Positions 33,111 through 44,765 of a stretch of 64,000 nucleotides of DNA are shown here, piece after piece. A program made the position numbers and the translations under genes. The notes beneath the pieces are model-generated. The model did no database searches and was not told the DNA's origin. It saw only the letters and a program-made list of their open reading frames with translations. Positions within the stretch are counted from its first letter, which is position 1. Every line of letters begins with the position of its first letter. Location: positions 114,428 to 178,427 of the forward strand of contig CANNZV010001145.1 of the NCBI GenBank assembly GCA_947561585.1. The letters run 5' to 3'. This DNA is from Caprella mutica. Its lineage: Eukaryota > Arthropoda > Malacostraca > Amphipoda > Caprellidae.

Positions 33111-33739
33111 ACTTTTATATATTCGTTAGCATTTATATAACATCTTATTTTTTCATATCAAAATGTATGCACCAATTTTGTTGGTTTGTGTAATGGAAGA
33201 AAATTTCTTTTTTTTATAGTTTTTTCAAGAAGGTAATGTAGGAAATAAATCACGTCTAAGTACTAGTAATATCTACGATTTTTTGCCCGAAAATTCCCCA
33301 ATTAGGGGTATTATATAAGGGCTTGATGTTATTGTAACTTTTTTTTTACTTTTCATCAATAAATATCCTTATCCTTAAATGAAATTTGAAATTCTTTACA
33401 AAAAAATTATATAGGAATTTAATGTAATAATTAATAATTCTGCTCATTGATTATTCGTAATTTTCAACACAGCAAAATGAAATTTAAATTCCTCTCTGCG
33501 GTATTGAGTTTATTTTATTAACTATGTACTATTGATAAGACGAAAATATATGATATAAATAATATTTGATATAATAATTTTGTTAGTGATTTATGAACTA
33601 AAAATAGTTTAAAATTATTAGTTATAAACAATTTAGTCGCTCTATTCAATATACATATTACTATTAATATGTAAGTAAAATATATCATTAAACTATAAAT
33701 AAAGTTATTTGTGTACTCTAAATTATTTAATTAACCAAC
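33111..33739. other. LINE-2 3' UTR and AT-rich flank
   Basis: The LINE 3' UTR runs to about 33390. A stretch at about 33470-33540 resembles 16960-17030 just downstream of the DUF4789-like gene, hinting that the duplicated locus starts earlier than 33740. That similarity is weak in such AT-rich DNA. Confidence 0.4.
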
Positions 33740-34330
33740 CGGTCAAATGATATCAATTTACTTTATTTATGAGTAGACGTAACCAATCAAAAAACTTCAA
33801 TTTTTGTCTACAAAAAATATGAAGAATCTTTCCTAGGTGGATAATGCCCAGTGAGAAAGTTATGGTGGGGCCATAGAAGATTATCTATAGGGTCCTCTCT
33901 TAATTTTCCACGTCTCCACCACACATATATTCTACATACATTTTATTTCAATGAGACAGTTTATAAAAAATGAGTGTAATAATCAAGGTTAAACTAATTA
34001 TAGTACTCAAAATATAATTAAGAATATTATATTAATTTATCAAAACCCTCACATAGATCACTATTATTTCTCTCAATCACTTACATAAGATATGCTTGGT
34101 TGAATACGATTCACTATTTAAAGCAGTTTTATCTAGGATATAGGTATGATGTAAATACTAACACAATAAGAACTGACTTGTTGTCCTTGTCTAGGTATAT
34201 AAAAATGTTATTATATAACAGACAGTGAGTACCAGAAGTAACAGAATAATTAAGACCTGTTTTCATAGTTCATTGCTTGAACGCATTAGTTGTTGCTTTT
34301 ACCTGTGGAGTTGAACAGGTAAAATGAATA
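33740..34330 (-). pseudogene. Duplicated locus, copy B: degraded membrane-ORF paralogue without the minisatellite
   Basis: Follows 19870-21330 block by block, including AGTGAGTACCAGAAGTA, TTGTTGTxCTTG and GAATACGATTCA on the plus strand. The region matching the 106-residue frame is interrupted by indels and stops. Where copy A has about 24 units of the 30-bp repeat, copy B has one. This shows the pre-expansion state. Confidence 0.65.
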
Positions 34331-35339
34331 CAAAATTGCACCTGGGCAGAATTTTCAATGAGGTAGCTAATTACTTCAGAGGAATCAAACTGGACTGTAA
34401 TAATGGATATTTTTTAGTTTAATTTTAACATTAAAAACAAGGTCAGGTCCTTTAACTGTAGTCACCAAGAATGATAAACAGTTAATTACACAGATATTAA
34501 TATTTTAAACCAATTCGATTACAATATTTAATAGATAGGAATAAATATCTACTTCAATATTAAGATTAGAAAATACAGTTACAGAAATAGTACACGAGAA
34601 TAAAAAACATATACCTAAGCTATATCCGTATAGGTTTAATAATATTCTAGACCAAAACTGCTTGACTTTATTTTACACATTGTTAGGTAAAAAGAAATAT
34701 CAAAGGATATTTCTTTTAGTATATCTAGTAAGAATAGTGACAGTATTTAGAGAACATTCTGTTAGAGAATGTTCTCTGTGCACAGTGTACAATGTACATA
34801 CTGTACATGTATATGGTAAGCATCGTGGCAATTTCTAAGTGAACATAAGTGCATGTTTTATCTATTCGTTTATTTAAGTGCATATTTTGTCTATATTATA
34901 CTGTCAACATACGGATGATGGTGTTTAATTAAAAGTTAATTAAAAATAAAAAGTTTTTGAGATAAAAATTATTCTAGATTTGAAAATAAATAGATGAGAC
35001 GTTGAACTAAATTTAAACATTCAAATTGACTATTTTATACATAGTACTCATTTTTGCCCTTAAATATTCGTAAAAATCTTTTCTGATATCTCACAACATT
35101 TACAGTGAAATTTACATAGTTATTGGTTTAAGAAACCCATATTAAAACATATTAAAGTTGTCAGGAAAATATTTCATATTAGTATATCGAGATAATATGA
35201 ATGATGGTAAGATTTCTGATATTAGTTAAGATTCCTGGTGTCAACATATCAACTATATAATTTCAATATTTCACCACTTTGTTCTAGTGTTATTCAACCA
35301 TTCCTATATAATCCGGCTCGATACACCTTACAAGAGCCA
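34331..35339. other. Gene-free stretch with one perfect hairpin
   Basis: At 34749-34777 a perfect 12-bp inverted repeat (AGAGAACATTCT, 5-nt loop, AGAATGTTCTCT) is visible. It contains the alternating GAA/TTC pattern of heat-shock elements. Beside it is a run of related palindromic words (TGTGCACAGTGTACA, TGTACAT). Otherwise nothing is recognised. Confidence 0.5.
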
Positions 35340-35885
35340 AGATTATTCACTCTCGCTCTCCTTACTGATGAAAAGTTCAACATTGAGACCAGAGTAGTTA
35401 CCCTAAGAGAAGGAAGGTACCCCAAGCAACCACAGTTAATGGGGCCAATGTGGGCACTAGGTGCCATTCAAGCCCGTAATCTGATGACAAATCATATTGG
35501 TACTGTGTGGTTATTTGCAAAATGGGCCAACGTGGTGACAGCATGGGCTACTAATGTTGAAACCATCTTGACCCAAGATGTTGTCGAGGTTGATGGGGCC
35601 TAGGTCGCAAAAGAACTGGCAAGCTGTATTGAAATTAACTTGGTACTAGGTGGTTTCCATGTGACATATGACACTACCACATAGGTACTGTGTGGTCATT
35701 TACAAACTGGGCCCACATGGTGACAGCATGGGCTACTATTGTTGAAACCATCTTGGTATAAGATGATGCCGAGGATGATGGGGCCAGGGTCGAAAAAGCA
35801 CTGGCAACCAATATTGATATTACTTTGGTACTAGGTGGTTTCCATGTGCTAAATATGGCACTACCATATTGGACCCATCTGGTCA
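35340..35885 (+). repeat. Dispersed GC-richer repeat with an internal 185-bp direct duplication
   Basis: Two ~185-bp direct units begin at 35498 and 35683, both with GGTACTGTGTGGT, GTGACAGCATGGGCTACTA and ACTAGGTGGTTTCCATGTG. The segment 35370-35460 matches the reverse complement of the two flanks of the palindrome at 37943-38578. A 121-codon frame (35238-35603) crosses it but is not preserved in the second unit, so no gene is called. Confidence 0.7.
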
Positions 35886-36751
35886 CAATAAATAAATCAT
35901 AAGGTTTAATAAATTTCTTTTAGATTAATATAGAACATTGTTATTAATAAAATGAATATCATAATGAGTAAGACAAATAAAAATCATCTTCTAGATTTCC
36001 ATTTATTTATTCGTAGATCATTACAACAGAAGAGTAGAACGAACTTAAAAAACCTATCCATTAAAAAGGTGATTCAACAGTAACATTAAACAATACATCT
36101 AGCTTTGTATCATGAGTATAAAGAGTTATTATAATATAGTATAGAATAGTTATATGTATATGATATTACAACTAACATGACTATAATAAAAAGCTGACTA
36201 CCTATAACTCTGAGATTAAAACAAAACTTATTATATTATCTATGGAAATCGACTCAATCGAATTACATAGCTAATATAAACAAGCATACAATAATTCAGT
36301 GAGAGGTCTAATAATTTACATCCTTGGCTATGGGTTGGTCCACTTTCTGTTGTGCCTATCTCTCTTTCCGTTATTGCAGTAACTGCCTTAACTACCTCTC
36401 AAAATTTGAAGCTTTTCTTATGGCGATGGCTCTACCCTGAAAAAGAAAATATTAATTACTTAATCAATTCTCAATATCACTTGAAGAGTTCCGTAGCTGT
36501 ATTTATTTCAGTTACATTAATTACCTATATTTAAATATTTACTATATTTGCAAGCAAATTTTGTAATTATCAGAAATGAACAAAAGTACGTGTATCCAAA
36601 TTTGTTGTAACTAACAGGTTATCTCTGTAACTATTTTAAATTAAATAATAGGTGCCTATATACCTAGATAGTGGTTATATACTTTCAGAAATCGAATCGC
36701 ATTTCAAATATAAATCATTATATTTAAAAAAGAGAAATTTAAATTAATATT
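35886..36751. other. Gene-free stretch
   Basis: AT-rich, no exon or element recognised. Confidence 0.45.
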
Positions 36752-36909
36752 TCATGGTAAGTTCCGAGTTATCGGACGTTTTCACGTTTTCGATCAGGTT
36801 TGAAAAATTATTATCATTTAATCTTCAAGTTGCTGTAGTACTTTATTTCTATAAAGATCGAGAAAAAGTGACACTGTAAGATAAATTATTAATAACTCGA
36901 AAATTACCC
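36752..36909. mobile_element. 157-bp MITE family, copy 2
   Basis: Ends GGTAAGTTCCGAGTTATCGG and TTATTAATAACTCGAAAATT then ACCC followed by TA, matching the inverted ends of the copy at 29408-29564. More diverged than copy 1; the left TA appears mutated. Confidence 0.6.
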
Positions 36910-37744
36910 TAGGTACATATATTTAGCCTTAGGTTGAAGAAAATATTATTCAGCTCTGTACCTAATTAGGTACTGCACCTATAGAAGCAGGCAATAACTA
37001 TATCGAATACACTATATAAAATAACTTTAAAATATCTATAAGTATATTTTAAAAACTTCAACTCACCATTTTATAACTTTAAATAGGCCGCAGAGTGCAG
37101 TTTTTGAAGAATTTTCTTAATTAATTAAGGGAATTGAAAACTAATACCTCATACCTCCTCCAACGAAAAACACTGACAAACTACTTGAATTTTAAAATTT
37201 CACTATGTATGTATAACCGAAAATACAAAGCAGGCTCATACCGGAAACAAATATGTTCACTAGTTCAGTTTAGGATTGCATATTATCCTCTATTCGTAAT
37301 TTATTAAATAAATATTTTGAAAATGTATTAAGATGGTCACAATCAGCTAACAGTAGCTAATTAAAAAAATAGACAAGCTTCATAGAAACTAGCATCTGGC
37401 AACCACGCTGTAAAATCACTCAGTGCCACTCACCCTTAGTCACCATTTTACACATTCATATAGCTTATTTACCTATATTTTATATTAAAATTGTGTTAAT
37501 TACAAACTATAAATTTTAAACCTTGCAACTAAAACTTTAACTCTTTATCGTTCCTGTGATCATCTTCGTCTAGTCACTTAAACTTAGTATTAAAAAAATA
37601 TTTTTGCTGAAAGATTAATAATTTAATGTTAATTTGAAGACATTTTATAAATTGCGATTGATTGAATCCTTCCTATTCCAGGAAATGGTCTTTCCAATAT
37701 GTTAATAAAGCTTCCGTCATATAATGTTGATAGGCTATATAGTA
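36910..37744. other. Gene-free stretch
   Basis: No exon, repeat or element recognised. Confidence 0.45.
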
Positions 37745-38670
37745 ATCAGGTTGGGCCAATATGACAATTCAATGGGATGGATTCGCCACATTGAACCAAC
37801 CTTCTCACAAGGTAACATCCCATGAGAATGGAAAACCACATTATCCCCATGTAATTTCTAGGCTACTTTTCAGTCTGCCATCTCTTGCCCATCTAACCAT
37901 CTAGTGCCCATGTTGGCACAATGTGTCATGGTTGCTTGGGTACTGCTTCAATGATGCAGTGGGTTGTCCATAAAGTATACAACTTCTTTTTGTTAATCGG
38001 AAAGTTAATTCAAACTAATAAATATTACTGACATAACTTCTTTGATAGAATTTGAACATAAAATATGACCATGAACATTGAACTATACAAGATTAAAAAC
38101 AATATTTCATCAACCAACAACCAAACTAGGTTTCAAATCTCACACCCAATGTGAAAAGATCGTCTGGCCGTCACCAGATTTAAATCCTCTTTACTTTTGG
38201 ATCTGACCCTTTATTGTGAACAAATTTTCAGTTAGTGATCATTTAAGATTGGAGAATAATATGCTTCAATATTTAGGTAATTTTGATTCCCCTCTCTGTT
38301 TGAAGCATATTATTCTCCAATCTTAAATGATCACTAAGTGAAAATTTGTTCACAATAAAGGGTCAGATCCAAAATTAAAGAGGATTTAAATCTGGTGACG
38401 TGACGATCTTTTCACATTGGGTGTGAGATTTGAAACCTAGTTTGGTTGTTGGTTGATGAAATATTGTTTTTAATCTTGTATAGTTCAATGTTCATGGTCA
38501 TATTTTATGTTCAAACTCTATCAAAGAAGTTATTTCAGTAATATTTATAAGTTTGAATTAACTGTATCAATGAAGCAGTACCTTCCTTCTCTCAGGTTAA
38601 CTACTCGGGTCTCAGTCATACCATCTCTAACAACAAGTGCTGAAAATGTTGAACTTTTCAAGATAATAAA
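37745..38670 (-). repeat. Second copy of the 35.3-kb repeat, interrupted
   Basis: On the minus strand, 38670-38581 and 37942-37745 together follow 35370-35500: GAGTAGTTAACCTGAGAGAA, GGAAGGTAC, then CCAAGCAACC and GGGCACTAG. The two halves are split exactly by the palindrome at 37943-38578. The 35.4-kb copy serves as the empty site. Confidence 0.7.
37943..38578. mobile_element. 636-bp palindromic element carrying mariner sequence in both arms
   Basis: TA on both sides (37941-37942 and 38579-38580). Left arm 37943-38269, 30-bp spacer, right arm 38300-38578. The arms are near-identical inverted copies, except that the left arm has about 45 extra bases containing GGGTTGTCCATAAAGTATAC, a mariner-terminus-like sequence. 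Each arm encodes TGGCCGTCACCAGATTTAAA-type sequence that reads WPSPDLNPLYFW, the third-Asp region of a mariner-family transposase, though here the last Asp is replaced by Tyr. A transcript would form a ~280-bp hairpin. Confidence 0.85.
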
Positions 38671-38741
38671 TAAATAAAACCGTCTAAACTATAACATTCC
38701 GCATTCTGAGAATATTGAATTCTAAATTAAAATCAAAATAT

Positions 38742-39243
38742 TATTAGAGTGAATATTAGATACAATTAATAGTGTTTTATTTGACAACATAATACAAACA
38801 AACAAACCTAATTTCATTATTATACATGATTTTCCATATTAAATCCGACCGGTGGACACATTGAAGGCTTTTAACTTTGGTGGTCATTTTAGCTTAGCTC
38901 TTTTGTCTCATCAACAGTGATTAATGACAGTAAAATTGTAGGTTATTGGGATGCAAATTAATCGATGCTCAATTTGTCAGGCTTTTCTGAATGCAGATTA
39001 GCGCCTGTATTTGTCAGAGCAAATGTCAAAAAAATCAGGAAAGTGATGCATGGTTTGAGTGAGAAAACAGCCCGGTTGAATGATGTTGAATGTAATATTG
39101 CAAATGTAGTGAGGTATTTTTTTTTTCAATCTATTGAAAGGCTACTTGTTAAAGTTTGTAATTGTTAATGAAAAACATGATTATTAGTGCATAGTTATTA
39201 GTAAAAAAAATTGTTGATTTAAAATTTTTGGTCAAGACTAGGA
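38742..39243 (-). repeat. Dispersed repeat, copy 2 (inverted relative to 3161-3690)
   Basis: Reverse-complement match of 3161-3690. The 80-bp open segment lies at 38808-38887 on the minus strand, again ATGACCACC to AG before GTTTGT. A plus-strand frame at 38965-39168 is not kept in copy 1 because of indels and is not called. Confidence 0.65.
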
Positions 39244-39900
39244 GTTTTTCATATTTAAAGTTTTAACTGACTACTAGACAAAATAAAAGATTAAATACAT
39301 TTTATTTTACTTGCATAGAACATAATTTTATTGTCTTAATATTAAAAATAATTTAGCATATTAGTATAATTTTTCTTCATTAAAATAAAATAATAAACTA
39401 TCTTAAATTTTGAATGGGATTATGGTACAAAATTATAATGTATGGATATTGATAACTTCTAATCAAATATTTGTATTCTACAAACTGAATGTAAATGTCC
39501 CACAAAATTATTATCTATAATTATCCATATTAACAAATAAAATGAAAAAGATGCCCCAAAAATATTATGAAACGAAGTTGTATGTTAAATAGAAAAACCA
39601 AATTAATACTATGTTGTTGTGGTAATTTGTTTATAATATAGGTAGCTAGTTTCTGATTAGAGGGTGGATAAACATTTTGATTATTTACTCATTTAAATAA
39701 GGTGATATACGCATGTATTGCACCCATCTTAATCCTGATCACAATTCTAATTAATAAAGATTTTTGCACTTAATACTAACGAAATATTATAACTGTACAA
39801 GACAAAATTTAATGTATATCGAGTTAAATCATCTGAAGTTTCCTTCTTCCTAAACATTCTAAATAACCTGAGGAGTCTCTTAACCTCATTACCTATTCAG
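39244..39900. other. Gene-free AT-rich stretch
   Basis: Nothing recognised. Confidence 0.45.
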
Positions 39901-40063
39901 CAGTGTTGTTCTATATGGAAATAAATATCCAGGCCATTGTAGTTCTGTCGTCAAAGACCGTTCCATTTGTCATATGAAATTCAGTCACGAAATGTCGCGT
40001 GCCAACACATTTCTGTTGTTGGAACAAAACGGGATGCAGATGGTGACATTTTTGGAAAAAAAA
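39901..40063 (+). CDS. Candidate exon, unknown product
   Basis: Follows a good splice acceptor (CTTAACCTCATTACCTATTC then AG). In frame from 39902 it reads SVVLYGNKYPGHC, then VVKDRSICHMKFSHEMSR and NTFLLLEQNGMQM, to a TGA at 40061. A donor-like ATG-GTGACA at 40043 could instead end an internal exon. Base composition is higher than the flanks. No neighbouring exon or family was recognised, so chance remains possible. Confidence 0.25.
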
Positions 40064-40437
40064 TGAGATGAAAATTATATATCTTAATATCAGTCGTTTC
40101 TGTCGGTCGTTATATCGAGAATGTTAGTCTTTTTTTCCAATTGTTATGAAAATAGTAATTTATTTAGTGCTTCTTACCTTCATTTAAGTTCATATTCTTT
40201 TTCTTGGTCCAAATTCAAATCGGGTTTACTTCCAAAGTTTCAACAGATTCTGACTTTTAATAGCATAAAGAAATGAATATCTTCTATTTGATTTTACATT
40301 ATATATTTATTACAATTATTTTTACCTAAATTTATCTAGCCTGATACATATCTCTCTAGTGTGTCACATTTATTTCTATACAATTATCTTCAAGCTATCT
40401 CATATAATTTTTTTAAACATAAAATATTGAAACACGA

Positions 40438-40512
40438 TGGAGTAGCTCAGTTGTAGCACGTATGTTATTTCAAAACCAAACTATATTGCATTAGCCTGAT
40501 TAAATTCTCCAC
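40438..40512 (+). other. tRNA-like fragment (possible SINE head)
   Basis: GTAGCTCAGTTGTAGCAC fits an A box of RNA polymerase III promoters. GATTAAATTC 50-60 bp on is a weak B box, and TGGAG/CTCCA could pair as an acceptor stem. The anticodon arm does not fold well, so it is not a functional tRNA. It could be a decayed tRNA-derived SINE or chance. Confidence 0.25.
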
Positions 40513-41607
40513 ATTCCTTCTAAACGCATGGAAATAAAATGTTATTTAATTAACACCTTTGAGTAAGAATTTGGAAAGACTTGAGCATCAGTGAATAATA
40601 ATATTTCAAAGTAGATATACATTCAATATTTGCAGGTAACATATGTATAATTTATTAATTTTATATGAAATATTTATGAACAGTGTTACATGTATGATCA
40701 CACATTTATAGAGGATGCTCACCAGTAATATTAAAATTATCAATATTCCATACTTTCACTTCTATATCATAATATTTTTCTAGCGACAAAGTGAAAATAA
40801 TGTATTTACGGTATCCCTAAATAATGTAATATACTTTACAGTGTTTAGAATAGCTTCACTTCCATGAATCTCTGTATTATTCCACCTCCAAATTACCAAG
40901 CTAGAACAAAGGGCCCTAATGTTATTAGAAGGCTAAATGGCTTCATTATCACTATTAAATTGCAAGGGATGATCTTGTTTAGTCGAAACTGTATTTTTCT
41001 CCTTCGCATTAGTGTCCATAATTAGTTTTATATTGCAATTAACTTCCTGTTATATTAAAAGTTCATTAATTGTTTAGAGTTAATTATGATTTATACTCTA
41101 GTTTCCTAATGATTTTATTCGACAAGATGTTGACAATTTAACTGTAGATGTAGATAGATGAAATGTTTTGGATGATACTAAAAAATTTACAGAAACTTGA
41201 ATTAGGTTTATAAAAAAAATTAATTTAGCTGAAGATAACTATTGAAAATAATTACAGAATTTATAATAATAAACCATGTATATTTATAAATATAATAGCA
41301 TATTGTAATACTCAGATTTAATATACATTATAAGAAAGAAACATGATTCCAAAAGGAGGAAATATTGAATTAACGATATGTATGTTATTAGGTATGTATG
41401 TATGTATGTATATACATTACACATTAATACTATAATATAACTGCTTTTACAATATTTACTTATCATTTTGTTACACACATGGCAAAAATTGAATTAATTT
41501 GAAATTTTGCATTCCTCTATAAATACTTCTTCAAAAAGAATTGGGAAAATAGTAATCTACATCAAATTTTATTAGAGGTTAAAAAGAATATTTTGATAAT
41601 ATGACCA
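40513..41607. other. Gene-free stretch
   Basis: AT-rich. A short TATG microsatellite sits at about 41393-41415. No exon recognised. Confidence 0.45.
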
Positions 41608-42000
41608 CTTTATATGTAACGCAATTCCGTCTGTCCCGACACAGTGAAATCATTCGAATTCCCTCTTGAATTTCATATGCCGCGACTCCAATCATTCGCT
41701 TCGGTGAAAATATTTCCAGAAGATTCCTAAACAGTTTGACCAGAGTTGATTTGATTCGAGAATCCACATCTTCGCCATACCTTTTGATTGAAACTCAGAG
41801 TTGTATGTCATCTTCCGGAGAATTCAGTTCTTGTGATATAAAGAATCGAATTCGCCATCGATGACATTATAGAATGGAATTTTTTGTCCAAATTCTGGAT
41901 GTGCAAATTGGAGGTTGCTCGAATAAATTGGAAACGAAAATAGACAGCGTGTAACGCGATGTCATTCAATTTTAGGTTTGAAAAGAATAGAGATAACTGT
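41608..42000 (-). pseudogene. Coding-like remnant of unknown family
   Basis: Minus strand, clearly less AT-rich than the surroundings. One frame reads SNLQFAHPEFGQKIPFYNV and continues through GEFDSLYHK to a TGA. After a frame change it reads ELNSPEDDIQL, an in-frame TGA, then SIKRYGEDVDSRIKSTLVK, FSPKRMIGVAAYEIQEG and RDRRNCVTYK, ending near 41608. Charged, protein-like sequence across two breaks suggests a decayed gene. No family was recognised. Chance or conserved non-coding DNA are the alternatives. Confidence 0.25.
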
Positions 42001-44554
42001 TTTGAAAAGTATCTGAATTATTGGAAAAATATTCAACATTACCAAAATGTGTAGTCGCATGAATTATAATCTTTATCAATTGCATTAATAGAGCGAGATA
42101 AAATATTATTACGCTCTTCGAAAATAGCTTACATCAAAATTTCAATATTTGAACAAAAACTTTGAAATGGTGTATCTACAACAATAATTTTGCCACAGTG
42201 GATTTGACTTAACTTAATAAAAAGATATTTAAAAATTAAAATGATAACCTATATAGTTTTGAAGATTATTTCGTAGATTTTTGTAAAAAAAATTTTAAGG
42301 AAATGAGCTACAGGATAACAATCTAAATATTTGAAACAAAAATCATCATTAAGACTCATGAAAATCTTCCAAGAAAATCAATATCACCCGTTTTTCATTG
42401 TTGCTAGCATATTTCTCAAAGATCTCAATATTTTGGCCTTTAACCCTTTGTGTCGTAAGAGGACACATATGTCCCCTTTCAAAGGATGTTTCAACGTGCT
42501 AATTTTATTACATTATCCTAAGACAACCGGCTAAACAGATGCGTACGTAGAACCAATGTATCAGCTTTCATTGCATTTTCTCCTCTTTTTAATTGTTCAT
42601 TATATATTATGTAAATGGATTTATTATTATAAATATGTTTTTTTCAATTATTATTATTTCGGGTTTGATGAAATTATGTCGGTGAAATCTGTATTGAAAC
42701 CGAATGTGAAAAATTGTGTATCATTAGTGGTGCCAATTTGTTAGCAGGTAATAAAGATTTTCATACTTTGGGTGTATAATTTAATAGAATGATAATTGGA
42801 TAACATTTGAACAATTTTAAAGTTATGTTACAGATCGACTTAATCATTTATGAACATTTCTACGATTTCTCGTTACAATAACAGGGGTGAATGATTTGAA
42901 TCACTAAAGTGAAAAACTTGTATCACCATATCATGGTTGATTCCACGATTTCCCAGATTCCCAAACTCTATTAGTATTACACATGGGAGGCTGTTGAGAC
43001 GAATATTTTTACCATTTCCATGCTATAAAAGTCCATTTTATCTAGAGAATTTGTTAGGGTGTAAAATCTGCTTATTTCAAGTTCCAGGACGGATTGAGGT
43101 TCAATTAGTTGTTATTTTGGGTAAACATCTTTGAAAATATTATAATACTTTCGTTGTCCATTTATTTCCTTCTAAGACCATTAATTTTGTATATTCCAAG
43201 CACTTTATCATACTTATCCATTATGAAAGTATTCCTAAATCTATATTAATAATACATTTTTGAAACAGTTATTAAATGTTTCCAATTAATAAATGTGTTG
43301 ACAGACTATTAATTTTATTGTATATAATTAATGATTCTATTATCCCAAATATCAGTTCTTTTAAAACGAGTTATAAACTTATAATTACGCACCATTTCTG
43401 ATGGATTGAATTATGCATTTCTGTTTCAACAGAAAATGATAATAACAAATTAATGAAATACGTTTTGATATATAAACTTTGTAAACAGAAATATTTAGAT
43501 AATATAGATAATGAGTCAAAAATTACTTAAATTTGATAAGTTTATTATTTTGTTGTAGAATTGCTCCGTTAGAATCACCCCATCTGAAACATAAAGGCAA
43601 TAGCTTTCTCACTTCTCCAATATAATAATTACCGCCGTTTCAACTATTTATTTCACGTTCGCTGGATTTCCTTTAAATGCGATATCGGTTTCCTTTTGAA
43701 GTTCCCATGTTATTCGCTGAGGGTTTAAAAATAATGGAAGGAGAGTTACCACGTCTAGATCTGAAGAAAGCAATTAAACTAACTGGCAGTTTGAAAACCA
43801 GTTAGCTAGCGATGGAACAATATACGAAAGAGAATAAACTTATTCCTCAATGATATTTCTATTAATACAGTACACCGTTTGAAATGTTTGCATAGCTATA
43901 GATAGACCGTTATGTAAATACGAAGTACAATTTGAGAAGGGTAGTGAGCAAAGCTTTGCGCCATTAATACGGTTTCATAGTTATATAGTAATCTTGAACA
44001 AATTGTTCACGTAATTTTAGATAGAGAAAAAATTAGATAAAACTATAAAGCTGAAACTGACAGAAGAAAAAATTAATGTAAGTAGTTATAAGTTACATTG
44101 GAAAGTAATTTGTTCTATGAAACCAATCACCAAGCTACTGTTGTTTAAATTTTTAATGGAATAATTATTGAAAAAAATTGAGGAGAATAACATATATCAC
44201 ATCAATGATTGCTAATGTCGCAGCCACACCCCTCTCCACGAATAGTAATGAAAAGTATTTGGAAAAGAGCGTATTAACAAAAATCGGAGATGGTAAGAAT
44301 TTTAAATAATTTAGTTATATTTCTTATAAAGGGAAAATATAGAAAATCTTCATTTAACCTAAGATTTCACAACATTTTTCCCTTTATCATTTCGTTGAAC
44401 AATATTATATTGAACTGATGTCCAAGAATCAAAAAACATAAAAATATGTATATACACACATGTTATATTTTATTATTAATATAATCATTATAGCATGACA
44501 TTCAGATGATATATTTCAAATTTGAATTCACTTCATATCGATACATTTTCTTAG
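42001..44554. other. Gene-free stretch
   Basis: No repeats or convincing exons. The sequence looks unique, as in a long intron or intergenic region. Confidence 0.4.
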
Positions 44555-44765
44555 TGCTAGAATTTCTTTTCGAAATGTGACACATGTATTCATTAGAGGA
44601 GAAGGGACTGGTGACAAGATTTCCTGGGGGATACCAACCACTTGTCTCACGGCAAAAAGGCTGATAGACAACTTAACTTCAATGGAACGGGTCTTTAGGT
44701 CTAGGAACTCGATATGTGATTTATTTCCTGATGCTAAAATACTAAAACAGCAATTGCGGAATTAA
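44555..44765 (+). CDS. Weak candidate exon, unknown product
   Basis: After TACATTTTCTTAG (acceptor-like) the frame is open to a TAA at 44763. It includes VTHVFIRGEGTGDKISWG, CLTAKRLIDNLTSMERVF and DAKILKQQLRN. Codon choice is GC-richer than the flanks. No family, donor or partner exon is recognised, so this stays speculative. Confidence 0.2.

Larger units (their letters stand above)
26114..33390 (+). mobile_element. CR1-like LINE (LINE-2 here), interrupted
   Basis: Plus-strand non-LTR retrotransposon with endonuclease, linker, reverse transcriptase and C-terminal region in the canonical order, split by a 4.27-kb insertion. The 3' end has CAATAAATATCC and a short TCCTTA doublet near 33355-33375. 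The FADDTT motif and the LNTIEMLQKRAIRIIT segment place it in the CR1/jockey group, a different lineage from LINE-1. The 5' end is not defined. Confidence 0.85.

Noticed and set aside
35238..35603. 121-codon frame across the dispersed repeat
   Set aside because: The frame is not kept in the second 185-bp unit or in the reverse copy at 37.7 kb.
38965..39168. 67-codon plus-strand frame beginning MLNLSGFSEC
   Set aside because: The inverted copy at 3.3 kb has frame-breaking indels at matching places.
40438..40512. Functional tRNA gene
   Set aside because: A-box-like sequence is present, but the anticodon arm and B box are poor; kept only as a low-confidence tRNA-like fragment.
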